From assembly GCA_910591455.2 (NCBI GenBank), contig OU342817.1:14581915-14645914 (forward strand): a DNA stretch of 64,000 nt, given 5' to 3'. Shown here one piece after another: positions 49,701 through 60,768 of this stretch (positions within the stretch are counted from its first letter, which is position 1; each line of letters opens with the position of its first letter). The notes beneath the pieces were generated by a model. That model had not been told where the DNA came from and ran no database searches. It saw only the letters and a program-made list of their open reading frames with translations. The position numbers and the translations under genes are program-made. The DNA comes from Pholis gunnellus (Eukaryota; Chordata; Actinopteri; Perciformes; Pholidae).

Positions 49701-52700
49701 CAGGCTCGACAGTCTGCCATTAAAAGGTGCCCAGTGGAGTCTCACCTAACAAACAGCCTTTTGTCTTCAGGGAGTCCATCAGCTGAACTATTTCTAAGGC
49801 TAATGGTATTGACTTTTGGTTAAATTGTTCTCCTGATAATACTCATTATTTTTTAAGAGACAAACACTAATGGACCATATCTAATTATAAAATAGAACAA
49901 TTTTCCCAGAGGGTCAGAAATATTCCATCATAAGAGAGGCCCAGCGGAGCGTTGAGCTAAAAGCTAACATGTTAATACGAAGCTAAGATTCTGATGTTAA
50001 GCAGATATAATGTTTAGTTTAGTTTAGTTTGTAAATTTTTTTAAATTGTGCAAACATAGCAGAGATAAATAATATGACAGTGCAGGAAGAGTCAGAAAAC
50101 CCACTGGGCTTATTTAAAGTCTCCACCTATATACAGGACTGTCTCAGAAAATTAGAATATTGTGATAATCCCCATACGTGTGATTTAGTTTACTGAACCA
50201 AGCTGAGTGTTTTTCAAGGCTCAGGAAACCCTTGCAGGTGTTTCGAGTTAATTAGACGATTCAAGTGATTAGTTGAATACCCTACTAGTATACTTTTTCA
50301 TGATATTCTAATATTTAGAGATAGGATATTTGAGTTTTCGTAAGCTGTAAGCCATAATCAGCAATATTAAAAGAATAAAAGGCTTGCAATATTTCAGTTG
50401 ATTTGTAATGAATCCAGAATGCATGACATTTTTGTTTTTTTAATTGCATTACACAAAATAAAGAACTTTATCACAATATTCTAATTTTCTGAGACAGTCC
50501 TGTATTACAATTTTACAAAATTATAGAGAACACAACATTAATATACATATGACTAGGTAATATTGACAACAAAGTATTTTAACAAGATATGATATAATCT
50601 TGGTTTAGCTGGTTAGCATGCTAATTTGCAAATTAGCAGGTATTTGGTCATAAACCCAAGTATTCGAAAAAAAAAAGTTTGACCTGATGTTGGCATTAGA
50701 GAAAAAGTCTGTAGGGTTGATCCTCTGGGGAACAAACATATATGTACAAAATGTCAAAATGTTATCGAGGCGTTTCATCCTGTGCTGTTGGGAAACCCTT
50801 TAAAAATGTATTGGCCTCTGTGCAAAACATTCCACCAAATTTAATCAAAATCTGTTTTTGAGATATGTTGTGAACTAATGAGGAGACAGAAATAGGACCC
50901 TAAACCTTACAACATAAACCTCCTTTAAGGAAGTTGTCAAAGCTACAAGCTTACATTCCCACTGTATCCACACACACACACACGCATGCTGAGCACTTAG
51001 TCATAAGACCACAGTTAAAGATTCTTCACACTGTCCCAGAATAGACAAGACCAGACTGAGAAGTGTCTTGTGTTTGTGTGTGTGTGTGTGTGTTTGCAAA
51101 GGCATATATGTGCGTGTGAAATGATCTCCTCTAAGTATGTCCCACTCAGTGAATAGTCTTCTTCTGTTGAAGCTGATAATGCAGAGAGGGAAGCTGTGTG
51201 ATGGAGCGCGCAGTAGGAAAGCAGCTGACTGTCACCGAGTGTACAGCGTAGTCCTCACACTCTTAAAGAGACCTTCTTCTTTCCTTTCCTTTGTTCCTTG
51301 TTGCCCGAGTGTGTCTATGTGAGTCAGCGTGGGATGGGTCACATAGACCATGTGTATTATCAGCTTACAGAGCAATCACACTAAGGCAGTGATCACTCTC
51401 ACTATACGGCACCAAAACAAGACGTGGGGGGGGGGGGGGGGGGGGGGGATGTGCCAAGAAAGTTCCACAGCAGATAAGAGCTGATTTAGCCACTCGTGAC
51501 ATCCTGCAGCTCTTTGATAAGAAAATCATTTTTCTCCATTTGACGGAACAGAGACACACTCACCATGTGACCATTTTACAACTTGTTGTATGCAAACAGT
51601 TTAATCTATGGTAACGGGTGTGTATTTCAGCCATGCTTGGAGTGCGGCTTTATGGACGGTAATGTCGGTCAGTCCAGACTAAAATATCTACTACTACAAC
51701 TATATTGTCACCTATCGGATGGATTGCCGTGACATTTTGTACCGACATGTACGGTGCCCAGAGGATGAATCCTACTGACTTTGGTGATTGTCTTCGTTTA
51801 CACTTCAAGTGAAATGTCTCGACAACCATTTGAGGGACTGCCACGAGGTACAGATGTTTATGTAAATCTTTTTGCCTGATTTTTCACCCAGCGCCATCAT
51901 CAGGTCAACTTTAGTTTAGGACCAAATAGCTGCAAATAGATGGCATTCAGCCTCAGCTATACTTTGTCTTTAGTGCTCATTTTAGAAAATGTTAGCATAC
52001 TAACATGCATGCATACATAACGTCAGCATGTCACCATTGTCACTGTCAACATGTGGTCGTGCTAGCATTAGCATTTAGCTCAAAGCACCCCTGCGTGACA
52101 GAGCAGCTAGCATGGCTGTGGACGGTTAGCACGCCAGTTAGCTGAAGCTACCTCTGAAACCACCCAGGTCGGCACATTCAGCTGAATCAGAGTTTCAATC
52201 AGTGTTTACCTCTTTGATTTGGTACTGAATTGCAGGAAGTTTACTTTCTCCTTTCCTATTTGCCACAGTTCTATTTTTTGCCTGTGTGCATGTACACGCG
52301 CTCGCAGTGAGATAATATTTATTTTTCCATTATGTAACCTTCATTCACCCTCTTGTCTCTGATTTAAAGTCCCGGCCCGAGGCGAGGGTCATGACCTGAT
52401 AAGGCCCTGTGCTGTAGCTTCATGGTTAAGTGAGTGGAAGAGGACGGGAGCTGACGGCAGTGTGTTTGTCCCAGCAGGCCGACTCGTTGTGTCACATGGA
52501 CCTTACGTAACTACGAGTCCTGCAGGATGACAACGCTGTCTCTGTCTGTCGCTGACTCTTTAGCTACAGCTGACAACGTCCCTGAGTGTCTCTCTCCATG
52601 TCTCCCACCCTGGAGTCATTTCTCCCTCCCTTTCCCCTCTCTCTGATTTCCCCTCCTCACTTCTCTCTCTTTCTCTCTGTGTTTCACATTTCTTTGTCTC

Positions 52701-55700
52701 TAACAGCAGTGTTTTGCGACTCTTGCCAACATTTCTCTGCAGCTGGTCGGAGACTGAGCTCATCTGTTCCTCTGATTTACAGAGCTCTGTGCTGTATGTG
52801 TGCGTACATATCATGTGTGTCTGCGTGGGCCTTATGTGGACACAGACATAATAACCTTTGAGTAAAAGAAGAACATATTTAAAATAGCCTATCAACAGAT
52901 AGGAGACAAAACAAACATTTGAGAAGCAGAAAATGCATCTCAAAAGGAATATTTTAGGAAATATTCGTGAAGAGTTAAATGGGAATATTGATCTTCTCTG
53001 AGCGTGAAGTGCAAAGCTGGAGCCACCAGATTAGTTTAGTTTAGCCCAAAGACTGGAAATAGGGGGACACTGCTAGTCCGGCTTTAGTGTATGTTCTTAC
53101 TTTGTGTGTTGTTGCGTTTGACTCCTGGAGGGAGGCCTCTCTCTGCTTTTGCTCTTCAACAAGGATGTCCCTCAGGTGTTCATTCACCTGGAGAGAGAGA
53201 GAGACAGACAAACAGACAGACAGAGGTCAAATATCAGACAAGTATTTTGCGCACAGAGAGACTGAATGGTGAGTCTGTGATGGGAAGAGGATGAACTTGA
53301 ACATGAGCACATGAGGCTTCACACATCAAAGAAACATGTTTCACCACCACCTCTGCCCATTAGCCACTGATGCTAAATATCATTGTAACCTGATACACAG
53401 CACACAGCTGACTCCCAACTCAAACACACTGAGAAAGAACTTTAAAGATGACTCTAATAGGTTTTTTTTCTTAAAAGAGTCAGAAATAACAATAACTGCT
53501 TTTCCATCTCCAAAGGTTCTGTACAAACAGTGATGTAACAGTTTGGCTTGAGGATGCACCGGGTCGCATCAGCCAATCCCAACCATGTGGTTTTTAATGT
53601 GCGTGTCTGCAAATGAATCCTGCATGTGTACCTTCCCGTCGCTGGACTGCAAAAGGGAGAATCAAGCACATGAGCTTCTTCAGCAAAGAATGTCAGCAAC
53701 CAGTTGTACATTTAATTGACTAAACCGTGCCTTGCTGGGGCTCGTTTCATTATTTTAAACCAAATAGAATTAGGGCAACATCATATTTTAAGACAACTGT
53801 GTCAAAATTCCCTTAAAGTCTCCTGTAAGATCAGTGAAAGCAACTTGAAGTGACTGTAGGATGAAGAAGATTAAATCAGAGACTTAACTACTGCCCTCTG
53901 AAAGCTTTACTCTCCCAATCCTGCTCGAGCAGACCAGAGGAGTTCAGACTGAGTCAGTTATCTCTTGCTAGTTTCTCTGGCATGATTATATGTGATTGGT
54001 GCCAGTTCTTCATCAGGCTCTCTTGTAGTGAGATTTTGAACCAGCGATGGAGGGATTAAGCGCTGACACACTTTCCAGCACTTCTTGTGTCTGCTATATC
54101 CGGTTGGTATCCTTCAAAATGAGAAGTCCTTGTGGTTTTGTGTGCGTACCTTGTTGATCCAAGTGGCGATTGCATCCTCGGTGTCATAAGGCAGCTCCTG
54201 GATGTGTCCGTCACCGTGTGAGGGTTCAGCGGAGGAGCACCTGTTGATGCAGGTCATCACTCTCTCCACGCTCACCATCTCCACAGTATACGCCATCATC
54301 AGGGTATCAATGAGCGCCAGATGGGAACTCTGTAGAAACATAAGAGCGGTGCAAGGATTACATTTCACTCTACCACTTCTTTCCAAAAGCATCAAACTGA
54401 CAATTAAAAGGCCCGACTTTACATGTCCACGTTGTGCTTCTGTGTGCATCATATTGACTGCAGTCCGACCAACTGCTGAAACAGACGTTTTGATTCAACA
54501 AACCGACAATGAACCCGCAGTAAACCTATCATGCTTCAACACTCAACAGTTACCATGTGATGTCAACTGAAGCAGTATTGTGGACACCAGCAAGTGGTTG
54601 AGATGTCGTCTAAATGGGATCCTATGAAGTGTATCTTGAGAGAATAGAAGTTTCTGTCCAACCCCTCTGAAACACACTCCTAGAAGTCTGTAGAACTACC
54701 TTTTAAGTGCACACGTTGCGTAATGTGTTTTTTTTACCAGCCATCAACACCTACAGCGCACAAAGCTTGACCTTCTGCTGGCCTTTCTAATCCCATTCCA
54801 GGCCGGTCAGACCAGCAGACCTCCCCTTCCCTTTCCTGTCACCCCACCAGGTCAGCTCAAAAGCACTTACGCGTACTCTGTGCGTACATGTGTGCAACCT
54901 AACTGAACAAACAACCTAAAGTCAAACGCTCCGTAATCCAGGTGACTCAAATAAGCAGCCTGTACTGTCGAGCAACAGGCCTCTCTATTCATAACCACGG
55001 AGCCTCTTGTAACAGCCAGTGTGACCGAGTGTTTCCCCAAGAAACCAACAACCGATCCAGCGCTACGACTCAGCACTGCTGCCGGTGCTCAGTGACTGCC
55101 AGTCTAAACAGACAGCGTGTGCCGAAGTAATATGGCTGTTAAAAAACAAACTCCTCATGGAAATAACTGCTGAGAGACCTGTGTGTCTGATCTCACGAAA
55201 TAGAGAGGGTACAATCTTATTATATGCTGGACATGCAGAATGTAATACCGAACGCTACAGCTGTAGTGTATTAAATGGGTAAACAGGATTGTTTGGATTG
55301 CAGCCTGATATTGAACTATGAAACAGTCTGCAGACACTGTTTTGAATTCCTTCATCTTCAGGATATTGCCAGATATTTGACATTGTGTGCATTCTCATCC
55401 AGAGGGACAGGAGCCGGTCTGACTGACAGCTGGACTGACAGGGAGACAGGCAGAGGGAGAGACAGCCCAAGCTGCTTAGGCTGCAGCTGAAGATCCCCAA
55501 AAAACATGATTTTCATGAAAAGTTTTTTCTGTGATTGAAGCTTTTCTGAACTCATTTGCATAAACCCCCCCATAATCTTTAATGTTGTTAAGAAGCTTGT
55601 GAAGGTGCGTGCGCATGCGTCTGCGTGTGTTCAGAGCATTGGGGGAAGAAGCCACATGAATTTAAATGGTACTGACAAGTCAGTTTGTTAATTCATGTTT

Positions 55701-56589
55701 CATTGGGATTTCTGTAAATTATCATTTGCATTAAAGCACAAAATATGGATCACAACTTTGTACACCTCTATAGTGGGATGTCAAAGTTTCACCATCATTT
55801 TACAGTGTGTCTGTTTTGTACATTTCATAAGAGACTGTATGACTACATGTTTGTGAGAGCAGGTGAGGGTCTTTATAATAGAAGTACTCTATAATAATTA
55901 CAGCGTGTAGAAACACAACTTGTTGTTTTACTATTTGTGCACAGATTAAACAAACAAGAGCATATCAATAAGTAGCTTTTTAAGAAGCCATATTTTTAAA
56001 CTTTGGATAGAGTCAGGCTTGTTGTTTCTCTGTTTACATTTGTCTGCTAAGCTAAGCTAGCTCAGTAATTAAAACACAGACATGAGGCATCAACCTTCTA
56101 AACCAACTCCCAAAATGTGAGACCAGGCCTTTAATAACACTTTTTAACAGTGAAACATGACGTTCAGTCCCAATCGTTTACATACAATCCCTAAGTGAAT
56201 ATAAAATGTGTTATTGCTACCATAATTATTACTTATATTATTATTATTATTATCTTATGTCTTGACAAAGGTCAGAGGACTGAAACGTCGATGCTGCATC
56301 TACATGTGTGTGTAAGACCATGTTGGGTAGTTGTATAGGTTTGACTGTGTCACTGTCTTTAATAGAACATTGCATTCAAATCTAACATGCATGTGTGTAT
56401 GTGAGTGTATGTATGTACATATGCACGAGAGACAGACAGACAGACAGTCAGACAGACAGACAGGCAGTTCATGGAGCCACTGCTTACATATCTACAGACT
56501 ATCCAAAGAGAAAAAACACTATACTGTTGACACTACTGCATGGATTTAAAAGCCATGTGCTGTCTATTATCCCTTCACAAAGACCTTTG

Positions 56590-56640
<51 letters not shown>

Positions 56641-59600
56641 CACAGAAGCAAGTCTAAACCACTCACGGTGACAGACGCACCTTATAAGGCTGTGAAAATG
56701 GCACATGCTGGTCATAAAGAGCTGTAAAGAGCTGCAATGCTCACACATGCACACCCTCGAACAGGAGCATCAGTATTCATCACTACTGTTGTATGGCTGC
56801 GTTAGTGTGTGTGTGCGTGTATGTGTGTGTGTGCGTGTGTGTGTGCGCGCCCTTGATCAAAGGCGTCTATAGGAAAGCACAATACAGCTGGGCAAACAGG
56901 TAATCAAAGTAACCTCTTTCTCCACAAACATCACAAGGGTCCGTTCAACGCAGGTACTTTCTGAGAAAGTGTTTTTATTGTACAACTTTACAGCTCCATG
57001 TCTGGCTCTGTTGAGATGTTAGTGTGTACCGTTTGTCCAAACTGCCACTAAAAAGAATGACCGCTGTCGCTATCTCTCTCTCACACACACACACACACGT
57101 CCAGAAAATCCTCCAAATCCCTCAGCACTATTCGGAAGGAGGCTTTTAGTCGAGGGTACACGCCCCTCTGCAGGAAAATTCAATTACCGCTAAGGCTCCG
57201 TCACTTTCTCATCTTAGTGCTTTAACACTTAGAGGGCAGCGTGGGCGAGAGCAGGGGAGAAGTCGCAGAGAAACATGGAAGTAAAGCAAGAGGTCTGGCA
57301 GCTGGCAAGAGGTCTGGCAGCTCTTTGGAGGAGTGTGTGTGTGTGTATTGTGTGTGTGTGTGTGTGTGTGTGGGGGGGGGGGGGCTCTCATTTGTGCACC
57401 AGACATGCTTTGACTCACTGTGAGACCCCACCCTCCACAGTGCTGCAGTGGTGCACATCACGTCTTCCTCCTTTCCTCTCCTCAACCCTCCCTGTTCTCC
57501 ATGTACTCGGCTCTTCTCCTCTCCCGTCGCCTCCTCTTTGTCCCCTCCTCTCTCCTCTTTCCAGATGGCCATATTAACAGTGGGCCTTTTCCATTCGTTC
57601 TCTGGCACACACATGTCGTCCCGCCCGCCAAAAAGGCAATACCTTACTCTTCCCTCCTCCATCTTTCCTTCCCTCCTTTCCACAGCTCTTCCCCCTTTCT
57701 CCCCCCTTCCCAGTCGTCCTCTTGTAGACTTCCACATCCACCTTTCCTCTCTTCTCTTGCTCTGCTTTCCTGCTTCCTCCTGGATCACAGCCAAATGGTA
57801 GCCCCCTAAATTCCATCTTCCCCCTGTTCCCTCCCTCTCTCTCTATATCCATTCGCCCTCTGACAGACTGCCACGCTCCTCCTCCTCCACCCCCTCCTCC
57901 TCCTCCTCCTCCTCCTCCCTGACATGAGTTATTCTTCTGTTGCACAGTATTTGGAAAACCATGAAGTCATCATTTTCTCTGCAGATATACCATAACCCAA
58001 AATGAAAAGCCTCGACTTCAGCCTGCCTGAAATTATCCTGCTGAGTCCGCAAATACACACACACAGGCAGTTCCTGTACTTTGCAGAGGCAATCTAATGA
58101 AGTACGAAGGGCACAGAGCAACAATAAGGATGGACAGATTAATGCCTGTTACACAAGCGAAGCTCAGCAGCCACAGGGAGTCAATAGGCTTTATTTTTCT
58201 ACTTAACACTGTCACTTAAACTGTACGCTAAATCACCTTCCATTCACACTGAATCACAGAGACAAAGAGAGCGATGTATAAATGCCCTTTAATAGTTTAG
58301 AAAGAACCCGGGATCATTACGCGCTGCATGTAATCGCCGCCCATCATTCCCACCTTCACAACATCCTCGATCAATGAGCGATGGAGCACAAGCAGCCGTA
58401 AACATGAAAATGCCCTCGACTTGTGACTTTGAGTTATTCTCTGGAGCCGTAAAAAGGGAACGCACAAGCAGAGGGCAAATAAAACACCGGCTACAGCCCG
58501 AGATCGAGAGACATTTGTGGTGCACTCGGTGAACTATAATTAAGCTTCGATTAAATATTCCAGGAGATAACAAAGTCCCGGTCTCATTTTAATCCACACA
58601 GATGAGTTAGGATGAGACGGAGGCAGCGGGAAGGAAAGGATTAAAAAAAAAAAAGACCGTGACAAGGGGAGAGAGATGGAGAGAGGGAGCGCACACAGGC
58701 AGTTCCTCTACTTTTACAGAGGAAATCAAAGAGTTGAAGAAAGAAACAGTAGAACAGAGAGAGAGAGAGAGCAGGAGAGGGAGGGAGGAGAGAGAGAGAG
58801 AGAGGGTGCACTGCAATGCAGACACCTTTCGGCGTCGGCAGAAGTGCCGGTCTCCAGCCATGCGTGTGCTAGCAGTGTGTCTGGATCTGCTGCTACAGTC
58901 TAAAACACCACGAATCAACGTCGCTATCGAATTAGCAGAATTATGTTCTAGAGCTTCGACAATGAGCTCTCGTCAATTCATTCGTCCATCAACAAGGAAT
59001 TATCGACAGCCGATGATCATTTTCTACAGGCAACAATTCCCCAAATGAGTTTGTTCCAGCCTCTCTGGTGAGAGGGCTTTCTGCTCGTCTCCGTTTAACA
59101 TGAGCGTAAACTGAATATCTTTGTCTCTATTTTCTCATATTCTGCAGACAAATCTGTCTAATCTCCATTAATCAAGCATGTTCACATTAAGATCAATCAA
59201 TGATGAAAATAATTGTACGTTGCAGCCTCATTATGAGCTCTAGAATACATAAGGCATGAAGGCCCGGAGCCGTCTAATGACACAGAGACCGAACAGTGAG
59301 TAATGGGTTGCTATAGGAAACCCGTCATTAGCGGTTGTTTTCCTCTCAACAGGACAGACCTCGGAGGCCGGTCTAACAGTTGGACACATGGAGCCGTGCA
59401 CTCGAACACACACATATCATATAACTGACTTACTCCCCATGAGGGGGAGACACAGCAAAGCACACAGTTACATCTGATAATCCTGATGGCCAGATTTAGC
59501 TAGTTTCTGACATTTTATAGACAATTAATGAAATTGAGATTCTTAATTGTAGCCCTGTGTGTGTGTGTGTGTGTGAGCATACGTGTGAATTTGCAAGAGA

Positions 59601-59997
59601 ACAGATGGAGATCTAAAGCCAGTGATCAGAAAGATGTACACACAGAGAACCACGGGTTATAGACTAAACTGTGAAATGTGAAACCAGCATAAATACCAGG
59701 ATGTTGTTCAGTGATGTACTGGTGCATCTCCACTCACCATGTGTATCGGCGTGCCGGTCAGGTCTCTCTCAGTGACCAGTCGGTCCTGGTCCGTGACGTA
59801 GAGGCCTTTCTGGGCCAGGGCCTGGATGACAGCGTTGTGTCCCAGTAACGGTTTGACGGCATCGCTGCGGAGGATCAGGCTTCCCGCCCGGCAGTAGAGC
59901 TCTGCGGACTGGAGCAGGCAGGCCACCGGAGGCTTCAGGTGCTCCTGGTTGTACTGGTCCCGGTATAAAGGCTCCACCAGCTCCTCTGGTACTGCAT
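36702..59997 (-). CDS. camsap2: CAMSAP2, microtubule minus-end binding protein, 5' partial, 20 constitutive exons plus one alternative exon
   Basis: Exons in transcript order: 59997-59738, 54329-54150, 53187-53101, 49490-49458 (alternative), 48360-48219, 47047-46908, 45182-45092, 44934-44830, 44369-44300, 44206-43925, 43314-42561, 42429-42283, 42200-41969, 41750-41567, 41479-40756, 39377-39241, 39115-38901, 38817-38718, 37413-37298, 37207-37089, 37001-36702. All are GT-AG with consistent phases; about 1,471 residues. The first coding exon (about 45 residues, phase-1 end) must lie beyond the window. Order seen: N-terminal helical region, CH domain (LVFMAELFWWFEVVKPSF), Ser-rich linker with SSMSY/TWPKEKR-like and PSIEEALKIIHDTE, coiled coils (LRMKLEEKRRAIEAQKKK; SIERLNTSLGFLQTEMQRL), MCCGFFFK, a basic coiled coil, KKPRPKSIHRD and the CKK domain. 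The CKK wording (KVNEGQKNKIL, EMEKSEANNFLLLFRD, SASVDAITI) fits CAMSAP2 rather than CAMSAP1 or 3. It binds and stabilises non-centrosomal minus ends. Which teleost duplicate (a or b) cannot be told. Confidence 0.94.
39702..39744. repeat. Perfect 19-bp inverted repeat with 5-nt loop
   Basis: Arms 39702-39720 and 39726-39744 are exact reverse complements, separated by GAGAA. It is AT-rich and intronic to camsap2, about 150 nt upstream of a LINE remnant. Confidence 0.92.
39840..40530 (+). mobile_element. 5'-truncated, internally deleted LINE (non-LTR retrotransposon) 3' end
   Basis: Translating the plus strand gives FLRVVIDYKITWRRHID near 39938-39988, a motif typical of the region after reverse transcriptase in jockey/CR1/L2-like ORF2. 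It is followed almost directly by RAIRIMNKTGYYDHTKPLF and LVYYKIMQTMFRTKTKSLPD (39984-40214, a different frame), with the roughly 60-70 residues normally between them missing. AATAAA near 40495 and an A-run at 40514-40521 mark the 3' end. It lies antisense in a camsap2 intron; it is dead. Confidence 0.7.
44300..48360 (-). CDS. camsap2: camsap2 CH-domain exons and following linker
   Basis: Exons 48360-48219 (ending CPQAVRLE), 47047-46908 (DICLKETMSLADSLYNLQLV...SLEDMLYAHASIK) and 45182-45092 (LVFMAELFWWFEVVKPSF) build the calponin-homology domain. Exons 44934-44830 and 44369-44300 (MKRSTSMSYVEG, TWPKEKR) form the start of the disordered linker. Confidence 0.92.
45192..45272. repeat. (CA)n microsatellite abutting a camsap2 splice acceptor
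   Basis: 81 nt of CA on the plus strand, i.e. (GT)n on the camsap2 sense strand, ending 9 nt before the exon 45182-45092. Only GTTTTGCAG separates the repeat from the exon. Confidence 0.96.
45831..45862. repeat. (CA)16 microsatellite
   Basis: A 32-nt uninterrupted CA run in the camsap2 intron between exons 46908 and 45182. Confidence 0.95.
46420..46438. repeat. G19 homopolymer
   Basis: A G-run in a camsap2 intron; potentially quadruplex-forming on the plus strand, C-rich on the sense strand. Homopolymer length may be unreliable in the assembly. Confidence 0.9.
46568..46770. repeat. (CA)n with a duplicated 92-bp unit
   Basis: The unique block CTAACAACCCCTTAGAGAAC starts at 46637 and again at 46729, each followed by CAAGCCTGCTCACACA. 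The offset is exactly 92 bp, so a unit made of CA repeat plus unique sequence has been tandemly duplicated. Confidence 0.9.
49458..49490 (-). CDS. camsap2: camsap2 alternative 33-nt exon (SPSKWYWRLVP)
   Basis: A phase 0/0 exon flanked by CATCTAG| and |GTAAGTCC on the minus strand. It encodes SPSKWYWRLVP, matching the optional SPSKWFWKLVP segment of human CAMSAP2, which precedes ARYRK. It would sit between exons 53187-53101 (ending TTHK) and 48360-48219 (starting ARYRRD). The acceptor tract is weak, with CU-rich words (CACTCTCTTCTG) upstream, consistent with regulated inclusion. Skipping keeps the frame. Confidence 0.85.
50134..50502. mobile_element. Non-autonomous Tc1/mariner-type element, TA-flanked
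   Basis: The terminal inverted repeats are identical over about 34 nt (50134-50167 and 50469-50502), begin CAGGACTGTCTCAGAAAATT, and are flanked by TA on both sides, the target-site duplication of Tc1/mariner elements. Internal sequence is AT-rich with no transposase. I recall the terminus as a common fish repeat but do not know its formal name. It lies in a camsap2 intron. Confidence 0.85.
51426..51448. repeat. G23 homopolymer
   Basis: A long G-run in a camsap2 intron, C-run on the sense strand. Length should be treated with caution. Confidence 0.9.
51680..52130. repeat. Interspersed repeat of percomorph type
   Basis: Contains GAGGATGAATCCTACTGACT and TTGGTGATTGTC, then CATCATCAGGTCAACTTTAG, ATTCAGCCTCAGCTATACTT and TAGCATTTAGCTCAAAGCAC followed by GCAGCTAGCATGGCTGT. 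I remember this order from many percomorph introns. It is diverged, with no coding content. Confidence 0.55.
53632..53646 (-). CDS. camsap2: Candidate 15-nt microexon in camsap2 (SSDGK)
   Basis: On the minus strand, a good acceptor (ATTCTCCCTTTTGCAG|) and a donor (|GTACAC) enclose TCCAGCGACGGGAAG, phase 0/0. It would insert SSDGK between WINK (exon ending 54150) and VNEHLRD (exon starting 53187). A UGC motif lies at the acceptor, as in neural microexons. I know of no equivalent residues in human CAMSAP2; this rests on splice signals alone. Confidence 0.4.
54330..59737 (-). other. camsap2: Large camsap2 intron
   Basis: No coding exon seen. It holds GACA/GACAGACA repeats (about 56427-56464), (GT)n (56592-56630), GT and G-run at 57328-57382, a CTC triplet tract (57870-57918), a possible degenerate hammerhead-like relic near 56261, and an AT/TAAT-rich low-repeat block at 58240-59340. 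Confidence 0.6.
59738..59997 (-). CDS. camsap2: camsap2 second coding exon (first in window)
   Basis: Encodes AVPEELVEPLYRDQYNQEH, LQSAELYCRAGSLIL, GHNAVIQALAQKGLYVTDQ and ERDLTGTPIHM, matching the CAMSAP2 N-terminal region after the first exon. It begins with two bases of a split codon after an acceptor (TTTCCAG|AT), so an upstream coding exon ending in phase 1 is required; none is recognisable up to 64000. Confidence 0.93.
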
Positions 59998-60207
59998 CTG
60001 GAAACGACACAGAGACGGAGCGAGGATACATGGGTGAGATGTCATTTTGATCAATATGCTTCTACCTGTCCTCCTGAGACACCACCGTCGACAGAGACGA
60101 TAATAAAAAATATATTTGACTGTCTTTGTTGTTACTATGGCTCCATACATTGCAGCTCAGAGCCTCGTCTTTAGAGCCATAACCAGCTCAAAGCTGCAAC
60201 AGTATAA

Positions 60208-60245
<38 letters not shown>

Positions 60246-60734
60246 GATGGTGTACACCACAAAACCTCATGAACATCATGAGTGAAAAGTATATTTTCAC
60301 AAAAACAAAAGCCTGGAATGAGGCAATCTTCAGGCAGAGAGCGCTTTTCCACCATCCACGTGTATATTCGTTGGTGCTTATCTTACCGAGGATCCACACG
60401 GGACATCATGTGAGCACAAAGCAACAGTGTGTGTGGGTGTGCGAGTCGTGAGTATGTGCGTGTGTAGGTGGACGTGTATGTTACAAAGCATGGAGCGCCT
60501 TCTAATCGAGTTACCTCATATAGTGAATCTGATTTCAGGGGGAAATAGCTGAACACACACATGCAGCTACACTTCCAGGACTCACTCACTCTTTCCTTCC
60601 TTCTTCACCAAACTCTGTTGATGTAAACCACATGTTGTGACTCATAGTTATACAATACTAGCCATCACTGTGTCATTGAATAACATACTCTTATCTAGGC
60701 ACCTATAGCCCATGTGTGTGAGCCAAGTAAAGGA

Positions 60735-60768
<34 letters not shown>

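Noticed and set aside
57222..57945. Glu/Gly/Arg-rich open frames on the minus strand and Ser/Pro/Leu-rich ones on the plus
   Set aside because: Low-complexity CTC/CCT sequence lacking stop codons; no family resemblance and inside a camsap2 intron.
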